Shown: positions 33,485 through 44,470 of the stretch, one piece after another
Layout: each line of letters begins with the position of its first letter
How positions within the stretch are numbered: position 1 is the first letter of the stretch
NCBI GenBank assembly: GCA_007570785.1
Contig: ML662474.1
Span: 26,847-90,846, forward strand
Direction of reading: 5' to 3'
From: Antilocapra americana
Lineage: Eukaryota; Chordata; Mammalia; Artiodactyla; Antilocapridae
DNA length: 64,000 nt
Notes under the pieces: generated by a model
What the model was told of the DNA's origin: nothing
Seen by the model: the letters and a program-made list of their open reading frames with translations, nothing else
The model's database searches: none
Made by a program: the position numbers and the translations under genes

Positions 33485-34740
33485 TAGAAAGATAAACTCA
33501 AAATGGATTAAAGATCTGAGCATAAGACCAGAAACTATAAAACTCCTAGAGGATAACATTGGCTAAACACACTCTGACATAAACCAAAGCGGGATCCTAC
33601 ATGACCCAACTCCCAGAATATTGGAAATAAAAGCAAAAATAAATAAATGGGACCTAATTAAAATTAAAAGCTTCTGCACAACAAAGGAAAATATAACAAA
33701 GGTGAAAAGACAGCCTTCAGAATGGGAGAAAAGAATAGCCAATGAAGCCATGGACAAACAATTAACCTCCAAATATACAAGCAACCACTGCAGCTCCATT
33801 CTAGAAAAATAAACGACCCAAGCAAAAAGTGGGCCAAAGAACGTAACAGACATTTCTCCAAAGAAGACGTAAAAATGGCTAACAAACACATGAAAAGATG
33901 CTCAACATCATTCATTATCAGAGAAATGCAAATCAAAACCACAATGAGGTACCACTATACAGCAGTCAGAATGGCTGCGATCCAAAAATCTATGAGTAAT
34001 AAATGCTGGAGAGGATGTGTAGAAAAGGGAACTCTCTCACACTGTTGGTGGGATCGCAACCTAGTAGAGCCACTATGGAAAACAGTGTGGAGGTTCCTTT
34101 AAAAACTGCAAATAGTCCTGCCATATGACCCAGCAATCCCACTGTTGGGCATATACACCGAGGAAACCAGAACTGAAACAGCCACGTGCACCCCAATGTT
34201 TATCACTGCTTTTTTTTTTTACAATCGCCAAGACATGGAAGCAACCTAGATGCCCATCAACTGACGAATGGATAAGAAAGCTGTGGTACATATACACAAT
34301 GGAATATTACTCAGCATTAAGAAAAAATTCATTTGAATCAGTTCTATTCAGATGGATGAAACTGGAGCCCATTATTCAGAGTGAAGTAAGCCAGAAGCAA
34401 AAACAACAATATAGTATATTAACGCATACGTATGGAAATTGGAAAGACGGTAACGAGAACTCAACCTGCGAGACAGCAAAAGGAACGAAGATGTATAGAA
34501 TAGACTTGTGGACTATGTGGATGAGGGAAAGGGTGGGATAAAATGGGGGAATGGCACTGAAACATGTTAATTACCATATGCTAATTAATCGCCAGCCCAG
34601 GATTGATGCTTGGGGCTGGGGCAACGAGATTCCCTGGGGGGATGGAGGAGGGGGGGTGGTTCTGGAGAGGGAGCATATGTAAACCCATGGTGATATCATG
34701 TCCTGTATGACAAAACTAATATAAAAAAGGAAAAAAAAAT
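33485..34740 (+). mobile_element. L1, right-arm-private, ORF2 C-terminus to 3' end
   Basis: From ATAAACTCAAAATGGATTAA and GATCTGAGCATAAGACCAGA through ORF2 C-terminal words (TRKP..., [20 protein letters not shown] in a 138-codon frame at 34,125-34,541) to GTAAACCCATGGTGATATCA and an A-rich tail. Frameshifts break ORF2 into 63-, 75- and 138-codon frames. The left arm (about 16,350) is empty at this site. Confidence 0.93.
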
Positions 34741-36055
34741 TTCAACTAAAGACATGGTCCATTCAAATATATCCAGAGACACCGATTAAAAAGCCCACTC
34801 AAAGGCTGCTTTCTCTCTTCAAAGTGAAAGATAAATGTGTGAGTTTCAAAGACTGAAAGCATTTCAATAATAACCATGCTACTTCACCCAAACATATTTC
34901 AAAACTATGGTACTCTTTCAGTCACCCCAGCAGAAGCTGAGTGGGACCTTAGATGTTTATTATGGTTGGCAATAAAAACTCACACACTCTCTAATTTGAA
35001 AGTACCACAGAAGGCTAAGTAAATACCCGAAGTTTCAACCAGGCATTCCTGTAATAGTGTATGGCCTTCCTATAGGAGGCTGCACACTCATCCATAATGA
35101 AGAACATGCTTAAGAATCTCAAGAAACCAAGAATAAATCCTGGAATTCTGTTCCCACATGGTAGAAGTTGCCTTTCTGCTTCCCAATATATCAGACAGAC
35201 AGTTCAAATAGAAGGAAGTTGTAAGATGGCTCACAGTGTTCTTACAGAGCATCTTAAATGTTCAAGCCCCACCACACTGCTGAGATGCTGACTATACAGG
35301 TCTTCTGTCCTCAATTCTGTGTGACAATTATCATAGAAGAAATTCATGAGTATTTGAGATGCATTGACAGTGCAAATATATAAAGCCAATTGTTGGGATC
35401 TGATTGAAAGTGGAATACTGTAGACTCCCAGTCTTCAGGTTTATGAGGCTTTCACAAGCATTCACACACTTCCACAATCCTCGACCTTCATCTGAGAACA
35501 AATACTGTGACATTAAGAGAAGAGGAATCATCTATTCACAGAGAAGGCAGGGGCAGAGTCAAAATGGATCCAGACGCCTCCCTAAATCCAACCTCAATAA
35601 TGTAGCCCCTTGTTAGCATTCCTAATGGTGACTAGGATATACAAGTCACAGATGCTTCTCCGGGATTACAGAGTGTGATTGAGAAGCTATCAGGTTGTTT
35701 ACCACTCACCCCATCCTTATCATCACATACCATGCATACTAACACATCAGCAGCTGGGCAGCTCTAGCAGATATTTAGAGACAATGCCTGCTTCTGCCTC
35801 AGAAAAACGTAGCAGATCAAAGTGGCATGTGGGGTAATGGCTCCATCTCATTATACCACTCAAATCTGTAGAAGTTCTCCTTCACTGATCTGTCTCATAA
35901 GACATTGTGAGAAGTATATTTTAAGGGAGGGATATAAGGAAAACTACAAGAGCTGTGCTCTTTCTAATTGTCCTAGTTACAACGAGAGAGTGTACATGCT
36001 ATCTGAACCATTTCCCAAGCACTGCCAATATCAACGTTTTGATGTTCTGACAGCC
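34741..36055 (-). other. Arm-specific sequence, no supported gene
   Basis: Partner of about 15,050-16,360. A 157-codon plus frame at 35,822-36,295 runs across arm sequence into a SINE and a BovB remnant and has no partner frame in the left arm, so I do not call it. Confidence 0.6.
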
Positions 36056-36195
36056 AGCAGAGAAGCCAATGGCAGCCCACTCCAGTGTTCTTTCCTGGAG
36101 AATCCTTCAGTCGGTGGAAACTGGTGGGCTGCGGTCTACAGAGAGGCAAAGAGTTGGGCCCCACTGAAGCAACTTAGCAGCAGCAGCAGCAGTCA
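36055..36195 (+). mobile_element. Bov-tA SINE with (AGC)n tail
   Basis: CAATGGCAGCCCACTCCAGT, GGAGAATCCTTCAGTCGGTG, GTGGGCTGCGGTCTACAGAG, ending in AGCAGCAGCAGCAGC at 36,178-36,192. Partner of 14,908-15,050. Confidence 0.92.
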
Positions 36196-37200
36196 CTCTT
36201 TCTGTCTGAATCTTTGTAACTCCATGTGCATCAAGAACCCCAGGCTCCTCTGCCCTTCAAATTGCCCAGAGTTTTCTCATACACACGGCCTTTGAGTCAA
36301 TGATGTTTTGCAGCCTCTTCACCCTCTGTCATTCCCTTCTCCTCCTGCTCTCAATCTTCACAAGTATCTGTTTCTTTCCAGTGATCTTGCTCTTGGCCTC
36401 AGTTGGCCAGTGTATTGGCTCTTCATATTCAGCGGCAGTCCTTCCTGAATCATGAGAGTTTTTTTTTTTCTTCACGTTTCACTACTTTGAACTCCATGCT
36501 CACCATGGAACTCTCACATGTCTTCTCAGCCCGGCTGTTGCAAAGCCTTGGTGTTTTGGCACTCAGTTCTTGAGGTCCTGGTTACTCTTCCACATGTAAC
36601 TTCTGAAAATCAACTTTGACTATTTGGATCTTTTCCAACAATTGCCCAGCTTATTAATATGATGTCTAGATTAATCATAGCTTTTAATCCAATGGGCAAG
36701 TGCCTTTAGTTTCATGGCTGCAGCCATTGCCCACAAAAAACCTGTCACTGAGTCAATTGTTTCCCACTGCTAGATCTCAAAATGATGGGATCAAATTCCA
36801 TGACCTTTTTTTTGTGTTTGTTTGTTTTCTTATTGGGTTTTAATCCAGCTTTTCCTTTCATCTTTATCAGAGGTTGCTTTAGTTCCTAGAGTTTTCCAGT
36901 GGTTTGTGCATTGTCTTCTTTTAACTAAGGTTTTTCATACTTCTCACAGTAATTGTGTTTCCAGCTTCGATTCTTTCAGCAAATTGCTCTCCATGCTGTA
37001 CCCTGCATGGAAGTCCAATAAGCTGGATGACAATATATAGCCTTGATGCATCTCCTCTATTTTGTACCAGGTCATTGTTTCTTGTCCAAATCCACAGTTG
37101 TCTCTTGACCTTCAAGCATGTTTCCCCGGAAACAGATACGGTGGTTATGTTCGTAGCGTTTTAAGAATTGTTCACAATTGTTGTGACCCACACAGTCTAA
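36195..37200 (-). mobile_element. Old, strongly decayed BovB fragment
   Basis: Antisense BovB words (CTCTTTCTGTCTGAATCTTTG, TCATGGCTGCAGCCATTGCC, TTAATCCAGCTTTTCC) at low identity. Partner of 13,921-14,880. Confidence 0.75.
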
Positions 37201-37345
37201 GGGCTTCCCTACTGGTGCAGATGGTAAAGCATCTGCCTGCAATGGGGGAGGCCCAGGTTCGATTCCTGCATCTGTAAGATCCCCTGGAGAAGGAAATGAT
37301 AGACTATGGTCCATGGGTCACAAAGAGTCAGATGAGAATGAATGC
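37200..37345 (+). mobile_element. Bov-tA/ART2A SINE
   Basis: GGGCTTCCCTACTGGTGCAG, ATGGTAAAGCATCTGCCTGC, CCCAGGTTCGATTCCTGC, GATCCCCTGGAGAAGGAAAT. The tRNA-like head keeps a recognisable B box (GGTTCGATTCC). Partner of 13,785-13,920. Confidence 0.93.
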
Positions 37346-37604
37346 ACTTACTTTCACACACAGTCTAAGGCATTAACAGAGGCAATGCAAGAGTCTTACA
37401 TGACTGTTTTAAATCCCCTCGCTTTTTCTATGATCCAAACTGCAATTTACTTTTACTTAGTAAGATTCAGTGACTAACTACACTTGCCTGTTTTTTGTTT
37501 GTTTGTTTTTCTTTTTTTTTTTTTAGCATTTTTATTCTCTCTCTCTATTTCAAACTGTCATCAACCAAATGTTGCATTCCTGGGCACTTTCCATCTTCTT
37601 ATGG

Positions 37605-37735
37605 GCTTTCCTGGGAATTTAGTTGGTAAGGCAATGACTCCCAATGTGACAGACTTGTGTTCGATCCCTGGGTTAAAAAGATCCCCTAGAGAAGAAAATG
37701 ACAACCCACTCCAGTACGGATGCCTGAAATATTAG
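37605..37735 (+). mobile_element. tRNA-derived SINE fragment
   Basis: GGGCTTTCCTGGGAATTTAG, TTGGTAAGGCAATGAC, GTGTTCGATCCCTGGG, AAAATGACAACCCACTCCAG. Partner of 11,590-11,700. Confidence 0.88.
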
Positions 37736-37739
37736 AATG

Positions 37740-39785
37740 AAATTATGCCCATCCCAGTCTCTGACCATTGATACCCACTTTTAACCATTAAATTTCCAGA
37801 GCAGAAATAGAAAGTGTTTTCTGCGAAAATTTCTGGACAGTTTGACAAACAGCTTGATATTTTCAGGAACTGATTTTCTGAGCCAAATTCATGGATCATC
37901 TCTTATATGGAAAAGAACTGTGTTTCCTCAAGCTGATGAAAATTGCTCTTTAGCAAATTCGGGAAAATAATCTGCTTAATTACGTGTTCAGTGCCAATGA
38001 TATACCTCTCATGTGTGTATTAATGTAACCTCCCATTAAACAGATTACTTCATATCAATGAATGTGTGTTGTTTGACTTGCATACATAAGGGAATTACAG
38101 AGTTTTCCTAGGAAGAAAATCAGAAGTTCGATTTGGCAGAAAATAAGAGCATGCCGAGTGCAAATCTCTCCATGGAGGCATTATAAGTAATACTCCTATA
38201 AAGGCAACCGTTCCCACAGAGAAGCAAATGGATATTGTCAGAAGACCTTGCTCAATGGAGAGGAGTATATGGAAACTAGACATAGCTGGGAAGAATGGAG
38301 GGAAGATGGCAGAAGAAATATGAGGGGAATAGAACCAAACCTGTATCTTGGAGTGTGAGATGGAGAAGCATGGAATAGACTGAGGATTCAGACAAGTCAC
38401 TTTATTGAACGTAAATTAGTTTTGACTGAAAGGAAACAAAATGAAGAAGCTGAAGAAATACAGTTTTTTTCAGAGTGAAAATCAAGCAGAGAATATGTGT
38501 TGTGGTCCTACATGCCCCAAACTGCAATGCATAGTCAACAAGTGTGCATAGGGACTGGAAGATGAAACATGGGCTTGAGAAAGCCAACCTGGGAGGGAAC
38601 TCCTTTTGACTATGTGGAGATGGAATGATGCATCTGGGATGCCAAAGTGTGCATAAAGAAATGCCGTTTGAGAAATCACTGACTAACAGAGAAACAGGAC
38701 CTTAGGGCTCAGTCACACCAATGAAGGGTAGCACCAGTGAAGCCTCCCCCCTTCCGACAGGCTAAGACATACTCTAAGGAAATAGAGAATACACAGAACT
38801 ACCACTCATGCTTCTACCACCTCAGGCTACACATCAATTCTATTATGACCATCACTTTTCTGTGAGTGGTTGCAGACTCTTTGTCTACAGGATTCATAAA
38901 GGACAATAGATTTCCAATGAATGAAAATATCCATGTTCTGGCAGAACTTAGAACAAAGAGGAGTTATCAGATTAGATTCTGGCCTGTCCCTACTGAAGAT
39001 CCAGAGCTGAGTTCTGCCTGCATTTAGGTGAGCTTTCTTAATATTTGAAGCTCTGCTGGGCTCATGTTCAGCACCAGAGCACCGACAGCGGGGAACCTAG
39101 GTAACATTCTTATACTGACAATGTTTTGTTATGCTGTGAGCTTGGTTCAATCTTTTACTCACGTGTAGGCTTTCATATTATTATCACTTATTTGGAATTT
39201 TAAGACTGCTTAAATCATATGTTTATTTTTTGCATGTATATATTATGTACTTTATTTTGCTGCTCTCTGTGACATTTGTCGATGTTGCTTTTTGCCCTTT
39301 TTGTTCTAGTGGGTATATATTTAGATATTAACTGTGGTTTTCTGTTGTTCTTTTTGAGAGCTCTTGTCATTTTTGTCAGATTTTTGTCTTTAGTCTTCTG
39401 CTGGCACTCTGCTCTGGTGTAGTTTTATGTCTTGTAAGTTATTTGCTTGGTTCTGTTGTTGATTCTGTGTTCTTCCACATTGTGATTATTGCTTGTGTCA
39501 TTTTCCTTTTTGTTTGGATTTGATTTCTTACCATTTATCTGTTTTCCTTGTTTTTTCCTTCTATTGAATCTTTTTCTATGTAGTCTTGTTTCTCTGATAA
39601 GAAGTTAGCCATATCATCTAAGGTTTCAGCACTGTATCAAGATCATAGACTGCTAGAGAAACCCTGGCACCAGTGACTATAATTGGTGAGAGTCTCTGTG
39701 AAGGCCTCCATCTGAAACAAAGAACATTTCCACACAAAAGCCTATACGGTCTAGAGATGAGGCCTCACACCACACAAAAAGCAAG
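37740..39785 (-). other. Arm-specific single-copy-like sequence, no supported gene
   Basis: Partner of 9,590-11,520. Minus-strand frames at 38,095-38,400 (101 codons), 38,402-38,587 and 38,482-38,679 overlap, and the left-arm partner does not keep them. Confidence 0.6.
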
Positions 39786-40023
39786 ACAGAAACACAAGCC
39801 TAATCATCTACAGATGGACTGCCCAAAGTCAGACTAAACTCCTACATACCTGCCAAAGACACTACTGACAGAGAGGGAAGCATCAGCTGTGGCCCCTAGG
39901 ATATAGATTGATCCCTCTCCTTCCAAGGACACATGAGCCACTGGACCAAACTTGACCCTAAGTGTACAGATTGGAAGCAAGAACTACAAACCTGCACACT
40001 GGGATGAAAAGACCATTAACATA

Positions 40024-41155
40024 CTTCAGTTCAGTGGCTCAGTCATGTCTGCAGGTTTTAGACCCCATGAACTGCAGCACATCAGGCATCCCTCTCCGTT
40101 ACTAACTCCCAGGGTCCACCCAAACCCATGTCCATCAAGTCAGTGATGCCATTCAGCCATTTCTTCCTATGTTGTCCTCTTCTCGTCCTGCCCTCAATCC
40201 CTCCCAGCATTAGGATCTTTTCCAATGGTTAAACTCTTCCCATAATGTGGCCAAAATACTGGAGGTTTAGCTTCAACATCAGTCCTTTCAATGAACAATC
40301 AGGACTGATCTCTTTTGGATGGACTGGTTAGATCTCTTTGCAGTCCAAGCGACTGCCACGAGTCTTCTCCAACACCACATTTCAAAAGCTTGTATTCTTT
40401 GGCATGCAGCTTTCTTGACCATCCAACTCTCACTTCCATACATGACCACTGGAAAACCATAGGCTTACTAGACAGAGCTTTGATTAAAAAATAATGTCTC
40501 TGTGTTTCAGTATGCTGAAACATCTAGTTTGATCATAACTTTTCTTCCAAAGAATAAGTGGTTTTTAATTTCATGGCTGAAATCATCATCTACACTGATA
40601 TTGAATGTCCAAAAATAAATAAAATCTGACACAGATTTTACTGTCTGCCCATCTATTTGCCATGAAGTGATGGAACCAGATGCCATGGGATTTGTTTTCT
40701 GAATATTGTGTTTTAAGCCAAAATTTTCACTCTCCTCTTTTGTTTTCATGAAAAGGCTTTTTAGTTCCTCTTTCCCGTGTGCCGCTAGGGTGGTGTTGTT
40801 TGCACAGCTGAGGTTTTTCGTATTTCTCCCAACAATCTTGATTCCAACTTGTCCTTCTTCTAACCCTGCATTTCTCGTGATGTACTCTGCATGTAAGTCA
40901 AGTAAGCAGGGTGTCAATATACAGCCTTGATGTACTCTTTTTCCTATTTGGAATCACTCTGTTGTTCCATATGTACTCTAAATGTTGCTTCCTGAACTCC
41001 ACACAGTTTTCTCCAGAGACTGATCAGGTGTTCTGGTATTTTCATCACTTTAAGTATCTCAAAACTTCATTGTGATAGACACAGTCGAAAGCTTTTACAT
41101 AGCCAATAAATTAGATATAGATATTTTTATGGAACTGACTTGCTTTATCAAAGAT
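40024..41155 (-). mobile_element. BovB LINE fragment
   Basis: The antisense copy starts at the 3' terminus CAGTTCAGTGGCTCAGTCAT and extends to the reverse-transcriptase region (ACACAGTCGAAAGCTTTTAC). A 136-codon minus frame at 40,507-40,917 is a remnant of BovB reverse-transcriptase C-terminal sequence (AEYITRNAGLEEGQVGIKIV). Confidence 0.92.
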
Positions 41156-41478
41156 AAGGTATATAAATATGAAGACAGTAAGGTATGTTGCAGCCTAAAT
41201 CCAAGGTAAACAAAAGACCTAATAAACAGGAAATGGGAATTTTCACTGAAAACTCAATGACAGTAATGATAGTAAAGAAGATCAAATATCTGAGTAACTA
41301 AATGCAGAGCTAGAAAATTAGTTCCTCACATATTTTCAAAATAGTAAGTGGCCCTCAAATAGACCTGATGACAACACTTGTAACATATATATTTGTCTTA
41401 AATTCAACTGTTAATAAGGGTAGCAACAGTTTTTGCCAAATTTGTTTTTATAGAAAATTTTAAACTCCTCATACTTTT

Positions 41479-41960
41479 GTTGTTGTTGTTTTTGGACTAT
41501 TTCTCTCTCTTTTTTTAAATTAGATTTGACATACAATTACGTGATATCAACATGGGTTTACATAGGCTCCCCCTCCAGATCCCCCCTCCCTCCTCCCTCC
41601 CCCCGGGAAATCTCGATGCACCAGCCCCGAGCATCAATTCTGGGCTGGCGATTGATTAGACATTTGGTAATTAACATGTTTCAATGCCATTCTCCCATAT
41701 CATCACACCCTGACCCTCATCCACAGAGTCCACAAGTCTATTCTATACATCTACGTTCCTTTTGCTGTCTCGCATGCTGGGTTCTCATTACCGTCTTTCT
41801 AAATTCCATATATATGCGTTAATATACTGTATTGTTATTTTTGCTTCTGGCTTACTTCACTCTGGATAGTGGGCTCCAGTTCCGTCTATCTGAGTAGAAC
41901 TGATTCAAACGATTTATTTTTTAATGCTGAGTAATATTCCATTGTGTATATGTACCACAG
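41479..41960 (-). mobile_element. L1 3' end, right-arm-private, with target duplication
   Basis: Antisense L1 3' end starting at a T-rich tract and ending ATGTACCACAG. CTCATACTTTT flanks it on both sides (41,468-41,478 and 41,961-41,971). Both left copies of the segment (near 1,245 and 7,875) keep a single such site, so this L1 arrived after the arms separated. Confidence 0.93.
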
Positions 41961-42739
41961 CTCATACTTTTATGACAGAATGTGGTTTGGGAATGAGGCA
42001 TTCTTTCATACATAGAATTGAAAAATAAGTTACCACCTTTAAGGAATACCCATTTAATCAAAATGTTTAGGCAAAGCAACATGAAAACAGCGATTTTTAA
42101 TGCTGGGAGATTTGTATTGTATGGGCATGCAAGGATATAGGTGGCTTATGCCTTTAAATATCCCAAACTCTCCTAAAGCTTTGAGCAAAGCCACGTATAG
42201 GTAAGGGAAGGAAATGCATGTGATCAGATCTTGCAAAAATCTAGTTCTCAGGTTCTCTGTTCTTGAGGTAGGCTCATGGTCAGGTCACTGTGTTCCTGTA
42301 AACAACTATGGAAACATATCATTTCATATTCTGAACAGAAAGGTCTGATGTTTGACTTTCACCCTTCAAGGTCCTGGTTGGGAGGAAGTGCTTCCCATGC
42401 AGGCTGCTTATACAGTCTGGGAGCCTTCTAGTGAGCAGCATGCAATCTTAGTCCTCCAATCAGTGTCCTGTTTCAGCAGAAGAAGTGGCTCTCAGTTCTC
42501 TGTTCCCTGGTATCATCAAGATCCCCATACTCTGTCCAGCCATCTTCAAAGAGGGATCCAGGTATCCAGCACACAGCTGGCTCTCAGCCTCTTCAGTCCA
42601 CCCAAATGGGGACCTGGGTCCCGTAGACTAGGACCAATGTAGATTCACATTTTCCCCTATCTTTTTCTTCCAGAGCATCTGGGATATTTCAGGACACTCA
42701 CTTTTGATGCCCTGATGCATGCATATGAAAACATGAATG

Positions 42740-44470
42740 AAGAATTTTTACAGGAATTGTGTATATTTCACCTGTGCAAATATGGGCATAGACTTTTCTA
42801 CATGAAATGTGAAATCTAATGTTTCATGTTCTATAATCTCCATGAATATTTTTCTTCATGATTTATAGAATTTTGTATATTTTCCATATGACTAACTGTG
42901 CACATTTTTTCCTACATGAATGTGGAATTCTGTGTATTGTATATATGAAAATTTGAGCATAACTTTTCCTGCTTGAAGTAGAAAACTCTTTGCATTTCTT
43001 GTTTGATAATCTCAAATGGAGAAGGGAGGAGAGGGTTAGATATATGGAGAAAGTAACATGGAAATTTAAATTGCTGTATGCAAAAGAGATAGTGAATGGG
43101 AAATATCAGTATGCCTCAGGGAACACAATAAGGGCTCTGTATCAATCTAGTTGGGTGGGATGAGGAAGGAGATGGGAGGTATTATCTAGGGTTAAGTGAC
43201 ATATGTATAAATCAGGTTGAAGATTGAAGGGACACAGTATAATTCTGTAAAGCAAAATTCTTTCAAATAAAAAATGAATAAATTAAAAAATATTTTCTAT
43301 CATGAAATATATAGTTATATGTTGCTCATATATGGAAATCTGTGGGCTAATTATCATCCATGAGGCACCAAATCTGTACATTTTGCAAATTAATTTTTAG
43401 GCACAGATTATCCTACATGAAATTCAGTACTTTTTTATACCACAAATAAAAAATTCTGAGCACAGATTTCCTTGGTTTAAATATGGACTCTTCTATATTT
43501 CACAGGAAAACATGGGTGTTGCTATTTCTTCATTAGGTAAGATAGTTTTGATATTTCACACCTGAAACTATATGCACAGATTTTCTTGCATGCAATATGG
43601 GTTACATTGTAAGAAAATCTGAGAAAATTTCTTCCTGCATTCAATACTGAATTATTTGTATTTCATCTATGAATAAATGTGTGCAAATTTTCCTACATGG
43701 TATATCACTTTCTCTGTGCTTGACCTATGAAAATATGTACATCCATCATCGTATATTAATTATTATATACTCAGTAGTTCAACTATTAAATTATAAGCAT
43801 GGGTTTTATAGAACTACATTTTCAAGTGTGCAATATGAAATTCCATTATGTTGCATGTGTGGAGATTACCAAAATGAAATTTGGAATTAAGTATCTTCTA
43901 CAAATAATAATTTGTGCACATAATTTTCAGCTATGTTGATGTATGAAACTGTCTATATTTAATATACAAACATCTCAATGAAAAGCTTCTTACATAAAAT
44001 ATGTAATTTTTCATGTTTCAAATACATTAATCTGGGAAAAGTTATTCCTACATGATGGGTGAGATGTCTAAATTTCACATATGAAAATATGGTGCCTGTT
44101 CTACAATATGAAATATGACTTCCTCTATATTGCACACTTGAAATATGTCCAACTATTTTCTACATGAAATATGAAGTACTCTCTGTAGCACATTTTATTT
44201 TTTTTTCTTTTGCAGAGGATAGAGCAATTCAAGAAAGGGTCCTCCCAGCTCCAGAGGCCATGAATGTCCAGTACATTGCATATTTAAAAAATCTGCTCTA
44301 ATTTTCCTATGTGAAGTACTGAATATTATGTATATCACAGATGAGGAACTGGGTGCCAAACTCCCCCACATGACATCTGGGTATTTTATATATTTCAGAT
44401 ACCACAATCTGTGTACCGATTTTACTAACTTAAACAGGGACTTATGTATATTTCAAATATGAATTCTGGG
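42740..44470 (+). repeat. Degenerate 55-60-bp AT-rich tandem repeat array
   Basis: Opposite orientation to 5,380-7,110: TACATGAAATGTG, GAATTCTGTGTATTGTATAT, ATGAAAATTTGAGCATA and similar words recur at 55-60-bp spacing. The L1 3' fragment at 42,985-43,300 interrupts it at the same place as in the left arm. Confidence 0.75.
42985..43300 (+). mobile_element. Older L1 3'-UTR fragment
   Basis: Partner of 6,555-6,850: ATGGAAATTTAAATTGCTGT, GGGCTCTGTATCAATCTAGT, GGGATGAGGAAGGAGATGGG, CATATGTATAAATCAGGTTG. Confidence 0.6.

Larger units (their letters stand above)
39785..42190 (-). repeat. Right-arm copy of the 1.93-kb segment
   Basis: Inverted copy of 7,660-9,590 and 1,023-2,953, lengthened by an L1 at 41,479-41,960. 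At several sites it agrees with the 1,023-2,953 copy against the 7,660-9,590 copy, e.g. GTTTTCATGTTGCTTTGCCT and GGGATATTTAAAGGC (as read in the left-arm orientation). Confidence 0.85.

Noticed and set aside
35822..36295. 157-codon plus-strand open frame
   Set aside because: It runs from arm sequence through a Bov-tA SINE into a BovB remnant and has no conserved frame in the left arm.
37200..37345. tRNA-like sequence with an A/B-box pattern
   Set aside because: It is the tRNA-derived head of a Bov-tA/ART2A SINE, followed by the SINE body, and not a functional tRNA gene.
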